This document shows positions 21,011 to 29,016 of a DNA stretch of 38,313 nucleotides, in pieces. The notes under the pieces were generated by a model, which was not told the origin of the DNA, did no database searches, and saw nothing but the letters and a program-made list of their open reading frames with translations. The DNA comes from a virus, in IMG/VR virus record IMGVR_UViG_3300050021_000833, positions 1 to 38,313 of that record, one strand, 5' to 3'. Every line of letters starts with the position of its first letter. The first letter of the stretch is position 1. The translations under genes were made by a program, and so were the position numbers.

Positions 21011-23668
21011 ATGTCCGGTGACCGCAAGCTCAAGGTGGAGATCCTGGGCGACGGCTCCGGCGCCGAACGAGCTCTCGGCGACGTCGCCAAGAAGGGCGAG
21101 GAGTCCGGCGGCCGGTTGTCGTCCGCGCTCTCGAACGCCATGGGCCAGCTCGGCCTCCCGTTCACCGGTGCGCTCGACTCGTTCGGCAACCATCTCGACG
21201 GAACCGGGGCCAAGGCCAAAGGCTTCGGCTCCAAGGTCTCCGGCGTTGCCCGGGACATCTCGCTCGCCACGGTTGCCGGCCTGGGAGCGGCAGCGGTGGC
21301 GTGCACGGATCTCGCCATGAACTACCAGCAGACCGACGGGAAGATCGCCGCCTCGGCAGGCATTTCGATCAATGCGGCGACGAAGATCGGCGACGGCTTC
21401 CTGTCGATGGGCACGAGCACCACCTTCTCCGGTCAGCAGGTGGCCACCGCCTACGCCGCCGTCGCCGGCCAGCTCGGCAACACCGAGGGACATGCCCTGA
21501 CGGCAGGGCAGGCCCTCGAGGTGATGCGGGCTTCGACGGACCTGGCCGAGGCCTCGGGCAGCAGCCTCGGGAGCGCCACCTCCGATCTCTCGACGGTCAT
21601 GCAGGCCTACGGCATCCGTGTCCAGGGTGCAGGACAGGCTTCCGACGAGCTCTTCAACGCGGCCAACATCACCGGGCAGGGGCTCGATCAGGTCACCAAC
21701 GTGACCCAGCGGCTGCACAGCCAGCTCGGTGTGCTCGCCCCCAACCTCTCCGACACGGCCTCCCTGATGGTCGACCTCACCAAGCACGGAGAGACCGGCA
21801 GGGCCGCGGTGAGCGGCGTCTCGTCGGCGTTCTCGACCCTGCTCGGCAATTCGAAGCCGGTCGACAAGGCGATCTACGACCTCGGCATCCACACCTTCGA
21901 CTCCTCCGGGAAGTTCGTCGGCATGGGATCAGTGATGGCCCAGCTGCAGCCGAAGCTCGCCGGGATGACCCAGGCGCAGCAGATCCTCGCCATGCAGACG
22001 CTGTTCGGCAAGGGCGCCGCCGACAAGATGCTCACCACGGTGCTCGCCGGCCCCGCGGCCTTCGACGCGGCGTCCGCAGCGGTCAACCGATCAGGGTCCG
22101 CCCACGAGGCAGCCGGCCGGGCCACGGACAATCTCAGGGGCAACGCCGAGAAGCTCAAGGCCGGGATGCTCGACCTGGGTACCAAGGTCGGCGAGGCCCT
22201 GATCCCGAAGATCCAGTCCGCCATCGCGGTGACCAACCAGATCGTCCAATGGTTCGAAAAGAACAGGGGCGCGGCCGAGGCGCTGGGCATCGCCGTCGGC
22301 GTCGTGCTCGGCGGTGCCCTGCTCATCTACGTCACCAATCTGACCATCGCCGCGGCCAAGAGCGCCATCCAGTTCGGCCAGATGATCGTCAAGGCAGGGC
22401 TCTGGGTCGCGGCCGAGGCCGTCTCCGTCGCCCAGAGCGCTTCCCTCTGGCTCATGTACGCCGGCGAGTGGATCAGCGAGACCTCGGGCAACGTGGCCGC
22501 ATGGCTCGCCCTCCACGCCAGGGCCGCCGCAACCTGGGTGGCCGAGACGGCGGTCTCGATCGCCCGGAGCGTAGCCCTCTGGGCGATGTACGGAGCCGAA
22601 TGGCTGGCCACCTCCGCAGCCAGCGCCGCCCGGTGGCTCGCACAGAACGTCACGCACCTGGCCGAAATCGTGGCCGAGAACGTGACATCGGCGGCCGCCA
22701 CGGTGACCACCTGGGTGACCGCCAACGCCGCCATCGTGGCCTCGGCGGTCGCCGCCTACGTCGCCGAGAACGCAGCCACCCTGGGGATCATCGCCGTCAT
22801 CGCTCTCTTGGTCGGAGCGATCGTCTTCCTGGCCACCCACTGGCACCAGGTGTGGACCGATGTGAAGAACTGGACCCTCGACGCCTGGCATTTCATCAAG
22901 CCGGCAATCCAGCCGATCATCGACATCATCAAGGACGGACTGATCGTCTGGATCCGGGCCCTGCAGCTCGAGTGGAAGATCGCGTGGTCCCTGATCAAGG
23001 ACGCGCTGAACGTCGCCTGGTCGATCATGCGACCGGTCTTCAACTTCATCAAGTCCGTAATCGCGAACGATCTGACGGTGGCGATCCAGGGGTTCAAGCT
23101 CCTCTGGAACACCGCGTGGCCGGTGATCAGCGGGGCCGTCTCGACCGCTTGGAACATAGTCAAGCCCGTTTTCAACTTCGTGAAGACGGTGGTCGGCACC
23201 GACATCAAGCAGGCCATCCAGGACCTGAAGGACGCCTGGAACATCGCCTGGTCAGCCATTTCCGGTGCTGTGTCGGCCGCCTGGTCGATCATCTCGCCGA
23301 TCTTCGATGCCATCAAGTCGGCCGCCTCCTGGCTCGGCAGCGCCATCTCCGCCGTGACCGGCGGCGGCGGCTCGGCGCCGGCACCGGCACCGAAGCCCAA
23401 GGGCGGCACGCCGCACCGCGCCACCGGCGGTCCGGTCAAGGCCGGGTTCCCGTACATCATCAACGAAGTCGGCAAGGAGGGCTTCGTCCCGGACGTCAAC
23501 GGCACGATCATTCCGCACAACAAGCTCGCGCTCGCCGGCTCGGGCAACGGATCCAATGCGCTCCCCGGCTCGGGCCAATCGACCACCGAGATCAACGTCA
23601 ACGTCCAGACGAACGCCGACCCGCACGAGATCGCCTCGGAGCTCGCCTGGGCCATGAGAACCAAGTGA
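21011..23668 (+). CDS. Tape measure protein
   Basis: The 885-residue protein has a TMP core with TNL-type phage tail tape measure sequence (about 100-380: GQALEVMRASTDLAEASGSS, LFGKGAADKMLTTVLAGPAA). A hydrophobic stretch (about 415-620) contains membrane-like segments at about 426-446 and 590-612. An array of 44-residue Trp-rich repeats follows (three units beginning LEWKIAWSLI, LLWNTAWPVI and DAWNIAWSAI), then a C-terminal Gly/Pro-rich part with KAGFPYIINEVGKEGFVPDV. It sets tail length and helps DNA entry. The longest gene in the window, it follows the chaperones by 5 nt. Confidence 0.95.
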   Translation: MSGDRKLKVEILGDGSGAERALGDVAKKGEESGGRLSSALSNAMGQLGLPFTGALDSFGNHLDGTGAKAKGFGSKVSGVARDISLATVAGLGAAAVACTDLAMNYQQTDGKIAASAGISINAATKIGDGFLSMGTSTTFSGQQVATAYAAVAGQLGNTEGHALTAGQALEVMRASTDLAEASGSSLGSATSDLSTVMQAYGIRVQGAGQASDELFNAANITGQGLDQVTNVTQRLHSQLGVLAPNLSDTASLMVDLTKHGETGRAAVSGVSSAFSTLLGNSKPVDKAIYDLGIHTFDSSGKFVGMGSVMAQLQPKLAGMTQAQQILAMQTLFGKGAADKMLTTVLAGPAAFDAASAAVNRSGSAHEAAGRATDNLRGNAEKLKAGMLDLGTKVGEALIPKIQSAIAVTNQIVQWFEKNRGAAEALGIAVGVVLGGALLIYVTNLTIAAAKSAIQFGQMIVKAGLWVAAEAVSVAQSASLWLMYAGEWISETSGNVAAWLALHARAAATWVAETAVSIARSVALWAMYGAEWLATSAASAARWLAQNVTHLAEIVAENVTSAAATVTTWVTANAAIVASAVAAYVAENAATLGIIAVIALLVGAIVFLATHWHQVWTDVKNWTLDAWHFIKPAIQPIIDIIKDGLIVWIRALQLEWKIAWSLIKDALNVAWSIMRPVFNFIKSVIANDLTVAIQGFKLLWNTAWPVISGAVSTAWNIVKPVFNFVKTVVGTDIKQAIQDLKDAWNIAWSAISGAVSAAWSIISPIFDAIKSAASWLGSAISAVTGGGGSAPAPAPKPKGGTPHRATGGPVKAGFPYIINEVGKEGFVPDVNGTIIPHNKLALAGSGNGSNALPGSGQSTTEINVNVQTNADPHEIASELAWAMRTK

Positions 23669-24600
23669 GCTTCCCGGCAGCGGGACTGACCCCGCCGGCC
23701 CTCGGCCCCTGGCAGTTCTCGTTCAACGGCTACGTCTTCGGCGATGCCTGCACCTTCGACCCCGACACCATCACCGGTCTCGGCTCGCTGCCTCCCGTCA
23801 TCGGGTCCAACACCCAGCGGCCGCGGGACCACGGCGAGATGCTCGGCCTCAACTTCATGGCCGGTCGAGACGTGCTCTTCGATGGCCAGCTCGTCGCCAA
23901 TGACACGGGCATCGTCGCCACGTTGATGGCCATGGCCACCGCCACACGGACCTCCCAGACCGAGACGCCCCTGTGGTTCAACCTTCCCGGCTACGGCAAC
24001 CTCGCCGTGATGTGCCGAGTCAACAAGCGGGACGTCCCGATGGACCTGGCGTATTCGCTCGGGAGCGCCCAGGCCTCGCTCCAACTGCATGCCTCCGACC
24101 CCCGGATCTACGCAGCGCCGACCTCGTCGGCCATCGTCGGGCTCCCCACGCCGCTCGGAGGGCTCACGTTCCCGGTCACCTTCCCCGTCACGTTCGGCGG
24201 GGGCGGATCGTTCGGGTCGATCGCCGCCCCCAACGGCGGCAACCAGGAGATGCGCCCGACCTTCGTGATCACCGGGCCGTGCACCAACCCCGTCGTACAG
24301 AACTCCACGACCGGATGGATCCTGTCCTTCTCCAACCCCGCCCAGACCGGCTACACGCTGAACCCCGGCGACACCCTCGCCGTCGACACCGATGCCCGCT
24401 CGGTGATCTACACCGCCTCGGGCTCGACGGTGGGAGCACCTCGGCGCAACTGGATCGTGCCCGGCTCCTCCTGGCCGGATCCCGTGCAGGGCGTCGACGG
24501 GCTGACTCCCGGAGCCAACCTCATCGAGTTCTCCTCGGGCGACTCGACGGCCGTGGCCGGGACCCTGCAGCTCGCCTGGGCGAGCGCCTACCTGATCTAA
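23665..24600 (+). CDS. Distal tail / minor tail protein
   Basis: The 311-residue protein starts at GTG 23665, overlapping the tape measure stop. Its N-terminal half (PWQFSFNGYVFGDACTFDPD; RDHGEMLGLNFMAGRDVLFD) and its galectin-like C-terminal strands match actinophage distal tail proteins, the ring beneath the tail tube. The same frame stays open back to 21301 through the whole tape measure gene, but that part is a GC-rich shadow. Confidence 0.75.
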   Translation: MSFPAAGLTPPALGPWQFSFNGYVFGDACTFDPDTITGLGSLPPVIGSNTQRPRDHGEMLGLNFMAGRDVLFDGQLVANDTGIVATLMAMATATRTSQTETPLWFNLPGYGNLAVMCRVNKRDVPMDLAYSLGSAQASLQLHASDPRIYAAPTSSAIVGLPTPLGGLTFPVTFPVTFGGGGSFGSIAAPNGGNQEMRPTFVITGPCTNPVVQNSTTGWILSFSNPAQTGYTLNPGDTLAVDTDARSVIYTASGSTVGAPRRNWIVPGSSWPDPVQGVDGLTPGANLIEFSSGDSTAVAGTLQLAWASAYLI

Positions 24601-24610
24601 GGAGCGCACC

Positions 24611-25549
24611 GTGACCGCCGAGAATCCGCCCTATGGAGTCCAGGCCGACTCGCACTCGGCCGAGCTGTTCCGACGAGCGATCTCCACCCTGTTCGGCGGA
24701 GTAGGCGGCAACAACGGCGGCATCGTGGCGCCGGGCGACCTGCTGGTCTCGGCCGGATCCGGCAACTCGCTCAACGTGGCCGCCGGCGAGATCTGGATTC
24801 CGGGGAGCTCGGCCTCCCACATGGGGGCCTACTACGGGTACAACGACGCCCCGGTGACCGTGGGGGTCACACCGGACGGGTCGAACCCGCTCTACGCCAT
24901 CGTCACCGCCTCGGTGAACGACCAGGCGTACACCGGGAACCCGAGCGTCACGAACAACACGTGGAACCTGTTGGTCACCCAGGGGACCGCGGCGCCATCG
25001 CCCTCGGTCCCGGCCACGCCGGCCAACTCGCTCCTGCTCGCCACAGTCCTCGTGCCCGCCGGCGCCCCCTCGTCGGCGTCGTACACGATCGCTGACGATC
25101 GGATCGTCAGCGGGATCAGCCTCGCCGGCCAACCGGCCGGGAGGATCTACGCCACGGTCCAGACCGTCGTCGCCACGGTCACATGGGCGCAGATCGCCCT
25201 GGCGGCAACCGATTTCCTCAGGGGCGGCATGACCGTCGCGTCGAACTCGCTGATCATTCCGGCCACGGGCATCTACTCCGTGAGTGTCGGTCTGGGGTGG
25301 CAGTCCGGCGGCGGCGCGATTCAGACCAATCGGTGTAGCACCGCCATTCGAAAGAACGGCACTGAGATGAGGCACTGGGAGATGATGAACACCGCGGCCA
25401 CCTTCGCCGCTCCCGGCGGATGCGACCTCGTTCCGTGCATCGCCGGCGACGCCCTGGAGCTCTACGGATACCAATCGGCCAGCGGCGGCATGGGATCGAA
25501 TCCGGGTTCGGTCAACACCTTTCTCTCCGCCGCGCTCGTCTCGGCCTGA
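24611..25549 (+). CDS. Minor tail / upper baseplate protein
   Basis: The 312-residue product begins with a conserved-looking baseplate block (PPYGVQADSHSAELFRRAIS, then LNVAAGEIWIPGSSASHMGA and ATVLVPAGAPSSASYTIADDR in pieces). It ends with a C1q-like jelly-roll of about 125 residues (SNSLIIPATGIYSVSVGLGW). Such proteins are part of the tail tip and may bind the host surface. The start is GTG 24611 with AAGGAGCG about 4 nt upstream. Confidence 0.7.
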   Translation: MTAENPPYGVQADSHSAELFRRAISTLFGGVGGNNGGIVAPGDLLVSAGSGNSLNVAAGEIWIPGSSASHMGAYYGYNDAPVTVGVTPDGSNPLYAIVTASVNDQAYTGNPSVTNNTWNLLVTQGTAAPSPSVPATPANSLLLATVLVPAGAPSSASYTIADDRIVSGISLAGQPAGRIYATVQTVVATVTWAQIALAATDFLRGGMTVASNSLIIPATGIYSVSVGLGWQSGGGAIQTNRCSTAIRKNGTEMRHWEMMNTAATFAAPGGCDLVPCIAGDALELYGYQSASGGMGSNPGSVNTFLSAALVSA

Positions 25550-25552
25550 CCG

Positions 25553-26737
25553 GTGACCGGAGTCGTCACCTACTACTCCTACGACCTGCTGACCCTTACG
25601 CTTCTGGCCGAGCTCCCCTACACAGGCGTGGGCTTCTCGCAGCGCCTCAATTCGACGGGCAGCTTCTCGGGAGCCCTACTTCTCTCGGATCCGAAGGTGC
25701 AATCGCTCGGGCCCGTAGGAGCGACCAACCCGTCGAAGACCCTGACGATCATCGACCTCGACGGCCAGATCGTCTGGGGCGGTCCGAACTGGACCCGGTC
25801 CTTTGACTCGACATCGAGCGTCCTGTCCATCGGCGGCCAGGAAGCCTGGACCTACCTGGGGCATCGGCTGCAGGCCATGGACTACACGAAGCCCGCGCCC
25901 GGTGCCCACTACTGGTCGGCCAACCCCGCCGATGCCTGTTCGATCGCCGCTCAGCTGGTCTACGACGCATTGATCAACCCCGCCACACGGTCGCTGTTCG
26001 CCGGCTCAGCCTTCCAATCGTTGACGATCGCCATCACCGAGACGATCCCCAACCACAACGGGATCACCGTCTCCTACCCGTCCACCCAGCGCCAGGCCAT
26101 CGACCAGATCATCACCACACTTTCGGCCAGCGGGTACGAGACGGGCTTCGACTTCGGCATCGACTGGAGCTGGTCCGCCGGACAAGGATCGAAGCCGGTT
26201 CCGGTGCTCAACCTCTCCTATCCCCGCCGGGGGATGAAGGCCGGGCCCACCAGCCCGGTGATCCTGACGGGCGGCGACGCCTCAGTGTCGTACATCTGGC
26301 CGGAAGACGGCACCAAGCAGACCAACAGCGACTACGGCACCGCCTCGGGCTCGGGCGCACTCGCTGCCCATGCAGCCGACAACGCCGTGCTACGCGGCGG
26401 GTACCCGCTCCTCGAGAGCTTCACCTCCTGGGCCAACGTGAACACGAAATCCCAGCTGGCGACGATCGTCGACGGCGACCTCGCCCAAAGGGAGTGGCCG
26501 ATCGTGACGCCGCAGTTCACGATGCCCATGATGGGCGATCCAGCCCTTGGAGCCTTCCGGCTCGGCGATGACGAGCGGGTGATCATCACTCCCGACGAGC
26601 GCTTCCCCTCGGGAGCCGATTCGTTCCTCCGCGTGACCGGCCTCGACGTGCAGGTCGTCGAGAACGGGCTGAGCACCATGACCCACACGATGAACACGCC
26701 GCCCGGGCTGGCCCCCGTACCGGCGCCGCCCAACTGA
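25553..26737 (+). CDS. Minor tail protein, tail-tip hub-like (gp37-like)
   Basis: The 394-residue protein shows the pattern of siphovirus tail-associated hub proteins of actinophages (Gp37-like): FSQRLNSTGSFSGALLLSDP, the IDLDGQIVWGG strand, the RQAIDQIITTLSASGYETGF helix, and a C-terminal domain ending before a Pro-rich tail. Such hubs join the distal tail ring to the tip. The GTG start follows the previous stop by 3 nt. The stop overlaps the next ATG (TGATG). Confidence 0.65.
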   Translation: MTGVVTYYSYDLLTLTLLAELPYTGVGFSQRLNSTGSFSGALLLSDPKVQSLGPVGATNPSKTLTIIDLDGQIVWGGPNWTRSFDSTSSVLSIGGQEAWTYLGHRLQAMDYTKPAPGAHYWSANPADACSIAAQLVYDALINPATRSLFAGSAFQSLTIAITETIPNHNGITVSYPSTQRQAIDQIITTLSASGYETGFDFGIDWSWSAGQGSKPVPVLNLSYPRRGMKAGPTSPVILTGGDASVSYIWPEDGTKQTNSDYGTASGSGALAAHAADNAVLRGGYPLLESFTSWANVNTKSQLATIVDGDLAQREWPIVTPQFTMPMMGDPALGAFRLGDDERVIITPDERFPSGADSFLRVTGLDVQVVENGLSTMTHTMNTPPGLAPVPAPPN

Positions 26738-27024
26738 TGCCGGGAGTCAATCCGCCGGGCGGACCTCGCGGCGACAACATCTACCACGACCTCCGGGCCC
26801 TCGAGCAACGCGTCAGATCACTCGAGACCCAGCAGCTCTTCATCGTCACCGACTCGACCGGAGCCATCCGGGTCCAGCTCGGCGTCCAGGAGGACGGAAG
26901 CCTCGGCCTCTGGGTGTACGACACCTCCGGCAACGTCGTGGCCCAGCTCGGAGACCTCGGAGGTTCCTTCGGGATCTCGACCCTCAACAGCGGTGGCTCG
27001 CTGCAACAGGTCGTCGCTCCCTGA
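26737..27024 (+). CDS. Small trimeric tail-tip protein
   Basis: The 95-residue protein has a short coiled coil (YHDLRALEQRVRSLETQQ, about residues 17-34) followed by repeated small strands (VQLGVQEDGSLGLWVYDTSG, VVAQLGDLGGSFGI). This is a common design of small trimeric phage tail proteins that cap the tip. A start at ATG 26737 overlaps the previous stop. Confidence 0.6.
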   Translation: MPGVNPPGGPRGDNIYHDLRALEQRVRSLETQQLFIVTDSTGAIRVQLGVQEDGSLGLWVYDTSGNVVAQLGDLGGSFGISTLNSGGSLQQVVAP

Positions 27025-27050
27025 TCGTTGTCGGGGGCGCCGGTGCAGAT

Positions 27051-27131
27051 GTGGTGGTCGGTGCCGACGCCCTCGATGACGTTGTCCGATTCGCCACGAA
27101 TATCAGGGCGGTCGGCTCTGAGGAAGGTTGA
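27051..27131 (+). pseudogene. Gene fragment similar to the 7075 protein end
   Basis: In the 110-nt gap before the endolysin, one frame encodes VVVGADALDDVVRFATNIRAVGSEEG and a stop. It resembles the end of the 83-residue protein at 7075 (PGDVALQFASNIRSAAQTG). There is no ATG and no ribosome site, only GTG 27051, so a remnant or chance match is more likely than a working gene. Confidence 0.3.
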
Positions 27132-27134
27132 GCG

Positions 27135-28034
27135 ATGACCGCCACCGACTATGCGTGGGCCCGGCAGACCATCGCCGAGCTCCTGGCGGCATCCGTCACC
27201 GACGTCTTCCGGTATGTCGGTCCGCCCGGCTGGGGCAAGACCATCACCCAGGGGGAATACGACGAGCTCGTCGCCGCCGGCATCAGGGTGTGGCTCGTCT
27301 TCGAGTCCGGAACCGACGACAGCTCGGGCGGATTCAACGCCGGCGTGGCCAACGCCCACACCGCCCTGCAGTACACCCCGGCCGGGTACAGGGGCCCGAT
27401 CTGGTTCGCCTGTGATGAATCACTCACCGGCTCCGCTCTGGCCACCGCTCTCGACTACATCAGGGGCGCCTGCTCGGCCATGGGCGGTGCCCAGAGGACC
27501 GGTATCTACGGCGAGGGACTGCTGGTCCAGGAGGTCCACGACGCCGGCTGGGCGGACTTCTTCTGGCAGTCCGATTCGACCAGCTTCCCTGGCAACGCCG
27601 CCACGCTTCCGATCACCCAGGTGCAGCAGGGCCTCGCCGGGCCCTTGCCCGGCACCGATGTCGATCGGATCGTCCTACCGCTCGCCGGTCCGCAGGCCCC
27701 TCCGGCCCCGCCAGTTCCCTCAGAGGAGAGATCCATGCCAGTCTCGCAGCTCGTCCAGACCCACCCGGGCCAGCAGGAGTGCCTGCAGGTCAAGGACGGC
27801 ACACTTCACCACTACTGGCGCAACCAGCCGAATCCGGCGTGGAACACCGAGGTCGTTTGCGGTCCGCTCGGCGGGAGGGTTGGCAAGTTCGGCGTCACCT
27901 TCCCCAACCAGGTCCCGATGGTCAGCGTCATCAGCACGCAGTTGGAGTGCATGGTCGAGGATTCGGCGGGTGTCGTGTGGCACTTCGCTCAGAACCCTGG
28001 CGGTCCGTGGGGCGTGGACAAGCTGCCGGCGTGA
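27135..28034 (+). CDS. Endolysin: DUF1906 glycoside-hydrolase-like domain plus lectin-like domain
   Basis: The 299-residue protein starts with a DUF1906 (Rv2525c-like) TIM-barrel-type domain (about 1-185): VFRYVGPPGWGKTITQGEYD, WLVFESG and WFACDES carry likely catalytic acids. A Pro-rich linker leads to a C-terminal domain (about 205-299) with repeats like LQVKDGTLHHYWRNQPNPAW and LECMVEDSAGVVWHFAQNPG, the pattern of PLL-type lectin propellers that bind cell-wall sugars. AGGAAGG lies before the ATG. It should cut host peptidoglycan or linked glycan at lysis. A strong internal start marks the domain border. Confidence 0.8.
   Translation: MTATDYAWARQTIAELLAASVTDVFRYVGPPGWGKTITQGEYDELVAAGIRVWLVFESGTDDSSGGFNAGVANAHTALQYTPAGYRGPIWFACDESLTGSALATALDYIRGACSAMGGAQRTGIYGEGLLVQEVHDAGWADFFWQSDSTSFPGNAATLPITQVQQGLAGPLPGTDVDRIVLPLAGPQAPPAPPVPSEERSMPVSQLVQTHPGQQECLQVKDGTLHHYWRNQPNPAWNTEVVCGPLGGRVGKFGVTFPNQVPMVSVISTQLECMVEDSAGVVWHFAQNPGGPWGVDKLPA
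27724..28034 (+). other. Internal in-frame start for the endolysin cell-wall-binding domain (ATG 27735)
   Basis: AGGAG (27724-27728, within AGAGGAGAG) lies 6 nt before an in-frame ATG at 27735, exactly after the Pro-rich linker. The product would be a 99-residue free lectin-like domain. Several known endolysins make such a binding domain from an internal start and assemble it with the full-length enzyme, so this is a credible second product. Confidence 0.55.
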
Positions 28035-28630
28035 CCGCCGATGTCTTCCACGCCGTCGAGAGCCAGGCCCTCGGCATTGTCCTCGCCACGGTTTTGCTTG
28101 CAACCCCATTGGCTGTCTGGCGAGCCAGCAAATGGCTGAAGAAGCACATCGTGACACCACTCAAAACCTTGGTGGAGATGAAGCAGACCCAGGACGCGAA
28201 TGCCTCCTGTGTGGCCCAGCTCACCGTCGACGTGGACGTCCTCACCGTCGACGTGGCGGCCGTCAAGTACGAGGTCAATCCGAACAACGGATCGTCGCTC
28301 CGTGACTCGGTGGATCGGAACGAGACCGTTACCAACTCGATTGACACTCGGGTGGGCGCCGTCGAAGTCGCCCTCGCTGGACTGAAGACAGGTCAGGGCA
28401 ACGCGGCACAAACTGCCGAGGCCGTCGCGCACACGGCCGAGGACGTCGCTTCGGATCTGGCCCACACGAGAGTCGTCGATGCCGAGGACGTCGCTTCCAA
28501 GGCCCTCGACACCGCGGCGGGCCTCGCACGGAAGACCAAAGCCACGGCCAAGGCGCTGAGCGCCGCCCCAGCCAAACGACCTCAGGCCAAGCGGGCTGCC
28601 CCGAAGAAGCCGACGAAGGGACGAGCGTGA
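28031..28630 (+). CDS. Membrane protein with coiled coil and basic tail, holin-associated
   Basis: The 199-residue protein has one N-terminal membrane segment (about residues 11-30, QALGIVLATVLLATPLAVW). A helical region contains DVAAVKYEV..NNGSSLRDSVDR, resembling the LRD-D motif of DUF2746-type actinophage lysis-cassette proteins. It ends in a Lys/Pro/Ala-rich tail like histone H1. The GTG overlaps the endolysin stop. It may act with the holins or at the membrane. Confidence 0.6.
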   Translation: MTADVFHAVESQALGIVLATVLLATPLAVWRASKWLKKHIVTPLKTLVEMKQTQDANASCVAQLTVDVDVLTVDVAAVKYEVNPNNGSSLRDSVDRNETVTNSIDTRVGAVEVALAGLKTGQGNAAQTAEAVAHTAEDVASDLAHTRVVDAEDVASKALDTAAGLARKTKATAKALSAAPAKRPQAKRAAPKKPTKGRA

Positions 28631-29016
28631 ACGTCGCCCTCATCGCCGGCCTCGCCATGGTCGGCCAGGACATCCTCGGCGTCTGCATGGTCCAGGCCGA
28701 GAACCGGGGCCACGGCTGGCTCACGGGAGTACTCGATGCGGGCATGTTCCTCTTTGCCCTGGTCACCTACCACTACAGCCTCAACACCCTCAACGGCCAT
28801 TCGACCCGCGAGCGTGTATTGGTCCTCGTCCTGGTAACGATCGCCAACGTGGTCGGGTCGAAGAGCGGACAGGTGATCGGCGACCGGTTCATCAAGCCGA
28901 AGCGTGACGCGCTCTGGGGGCTGCTGATCACCAAGGGCCTCGTCACCGAGGCCGACTGGGTGGCGACCCAGCACCCGAAGAACCGCCATATCCGCCGGCT
29001 CAAGGAGGCAGCGTGA
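28627..29016 (+). CDS. Holin-like membrane protein
   Basis: The 129-residue protein has at least three hydrophobic segments (about residues 2-18, 32-52 and 63-80) and a charged C-terminus (KNRHIRRLKEA). It lies in the lysis cassette straight after the endolysin and a second membrane protein. Size, topology and position fit a holin. Starts at GTG 28627, overlapping the previous stop. Confidence 0.6.
   Translation: MNVALIAGLAMVGQDILGVCMVQAENRGHGWLTGVLDAGMFLFALVTYHYSLNTLNGHSTRERVLVLVLVTIANVVGSKSGQVIGDRFIKPKRDALWGLLITKGLVTEADWVATQHPKNRHIRRLKEAA

Noticed and set aside
21301-24600. An open frame of 1099 codons spanning the tape measure and the distal tail gene
   Set aside because: The first 2.4 kb are the +2 frame of the tape measure, Arg/Gly/His-rich without motifs. 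Only the part from 23665 is a real gene.
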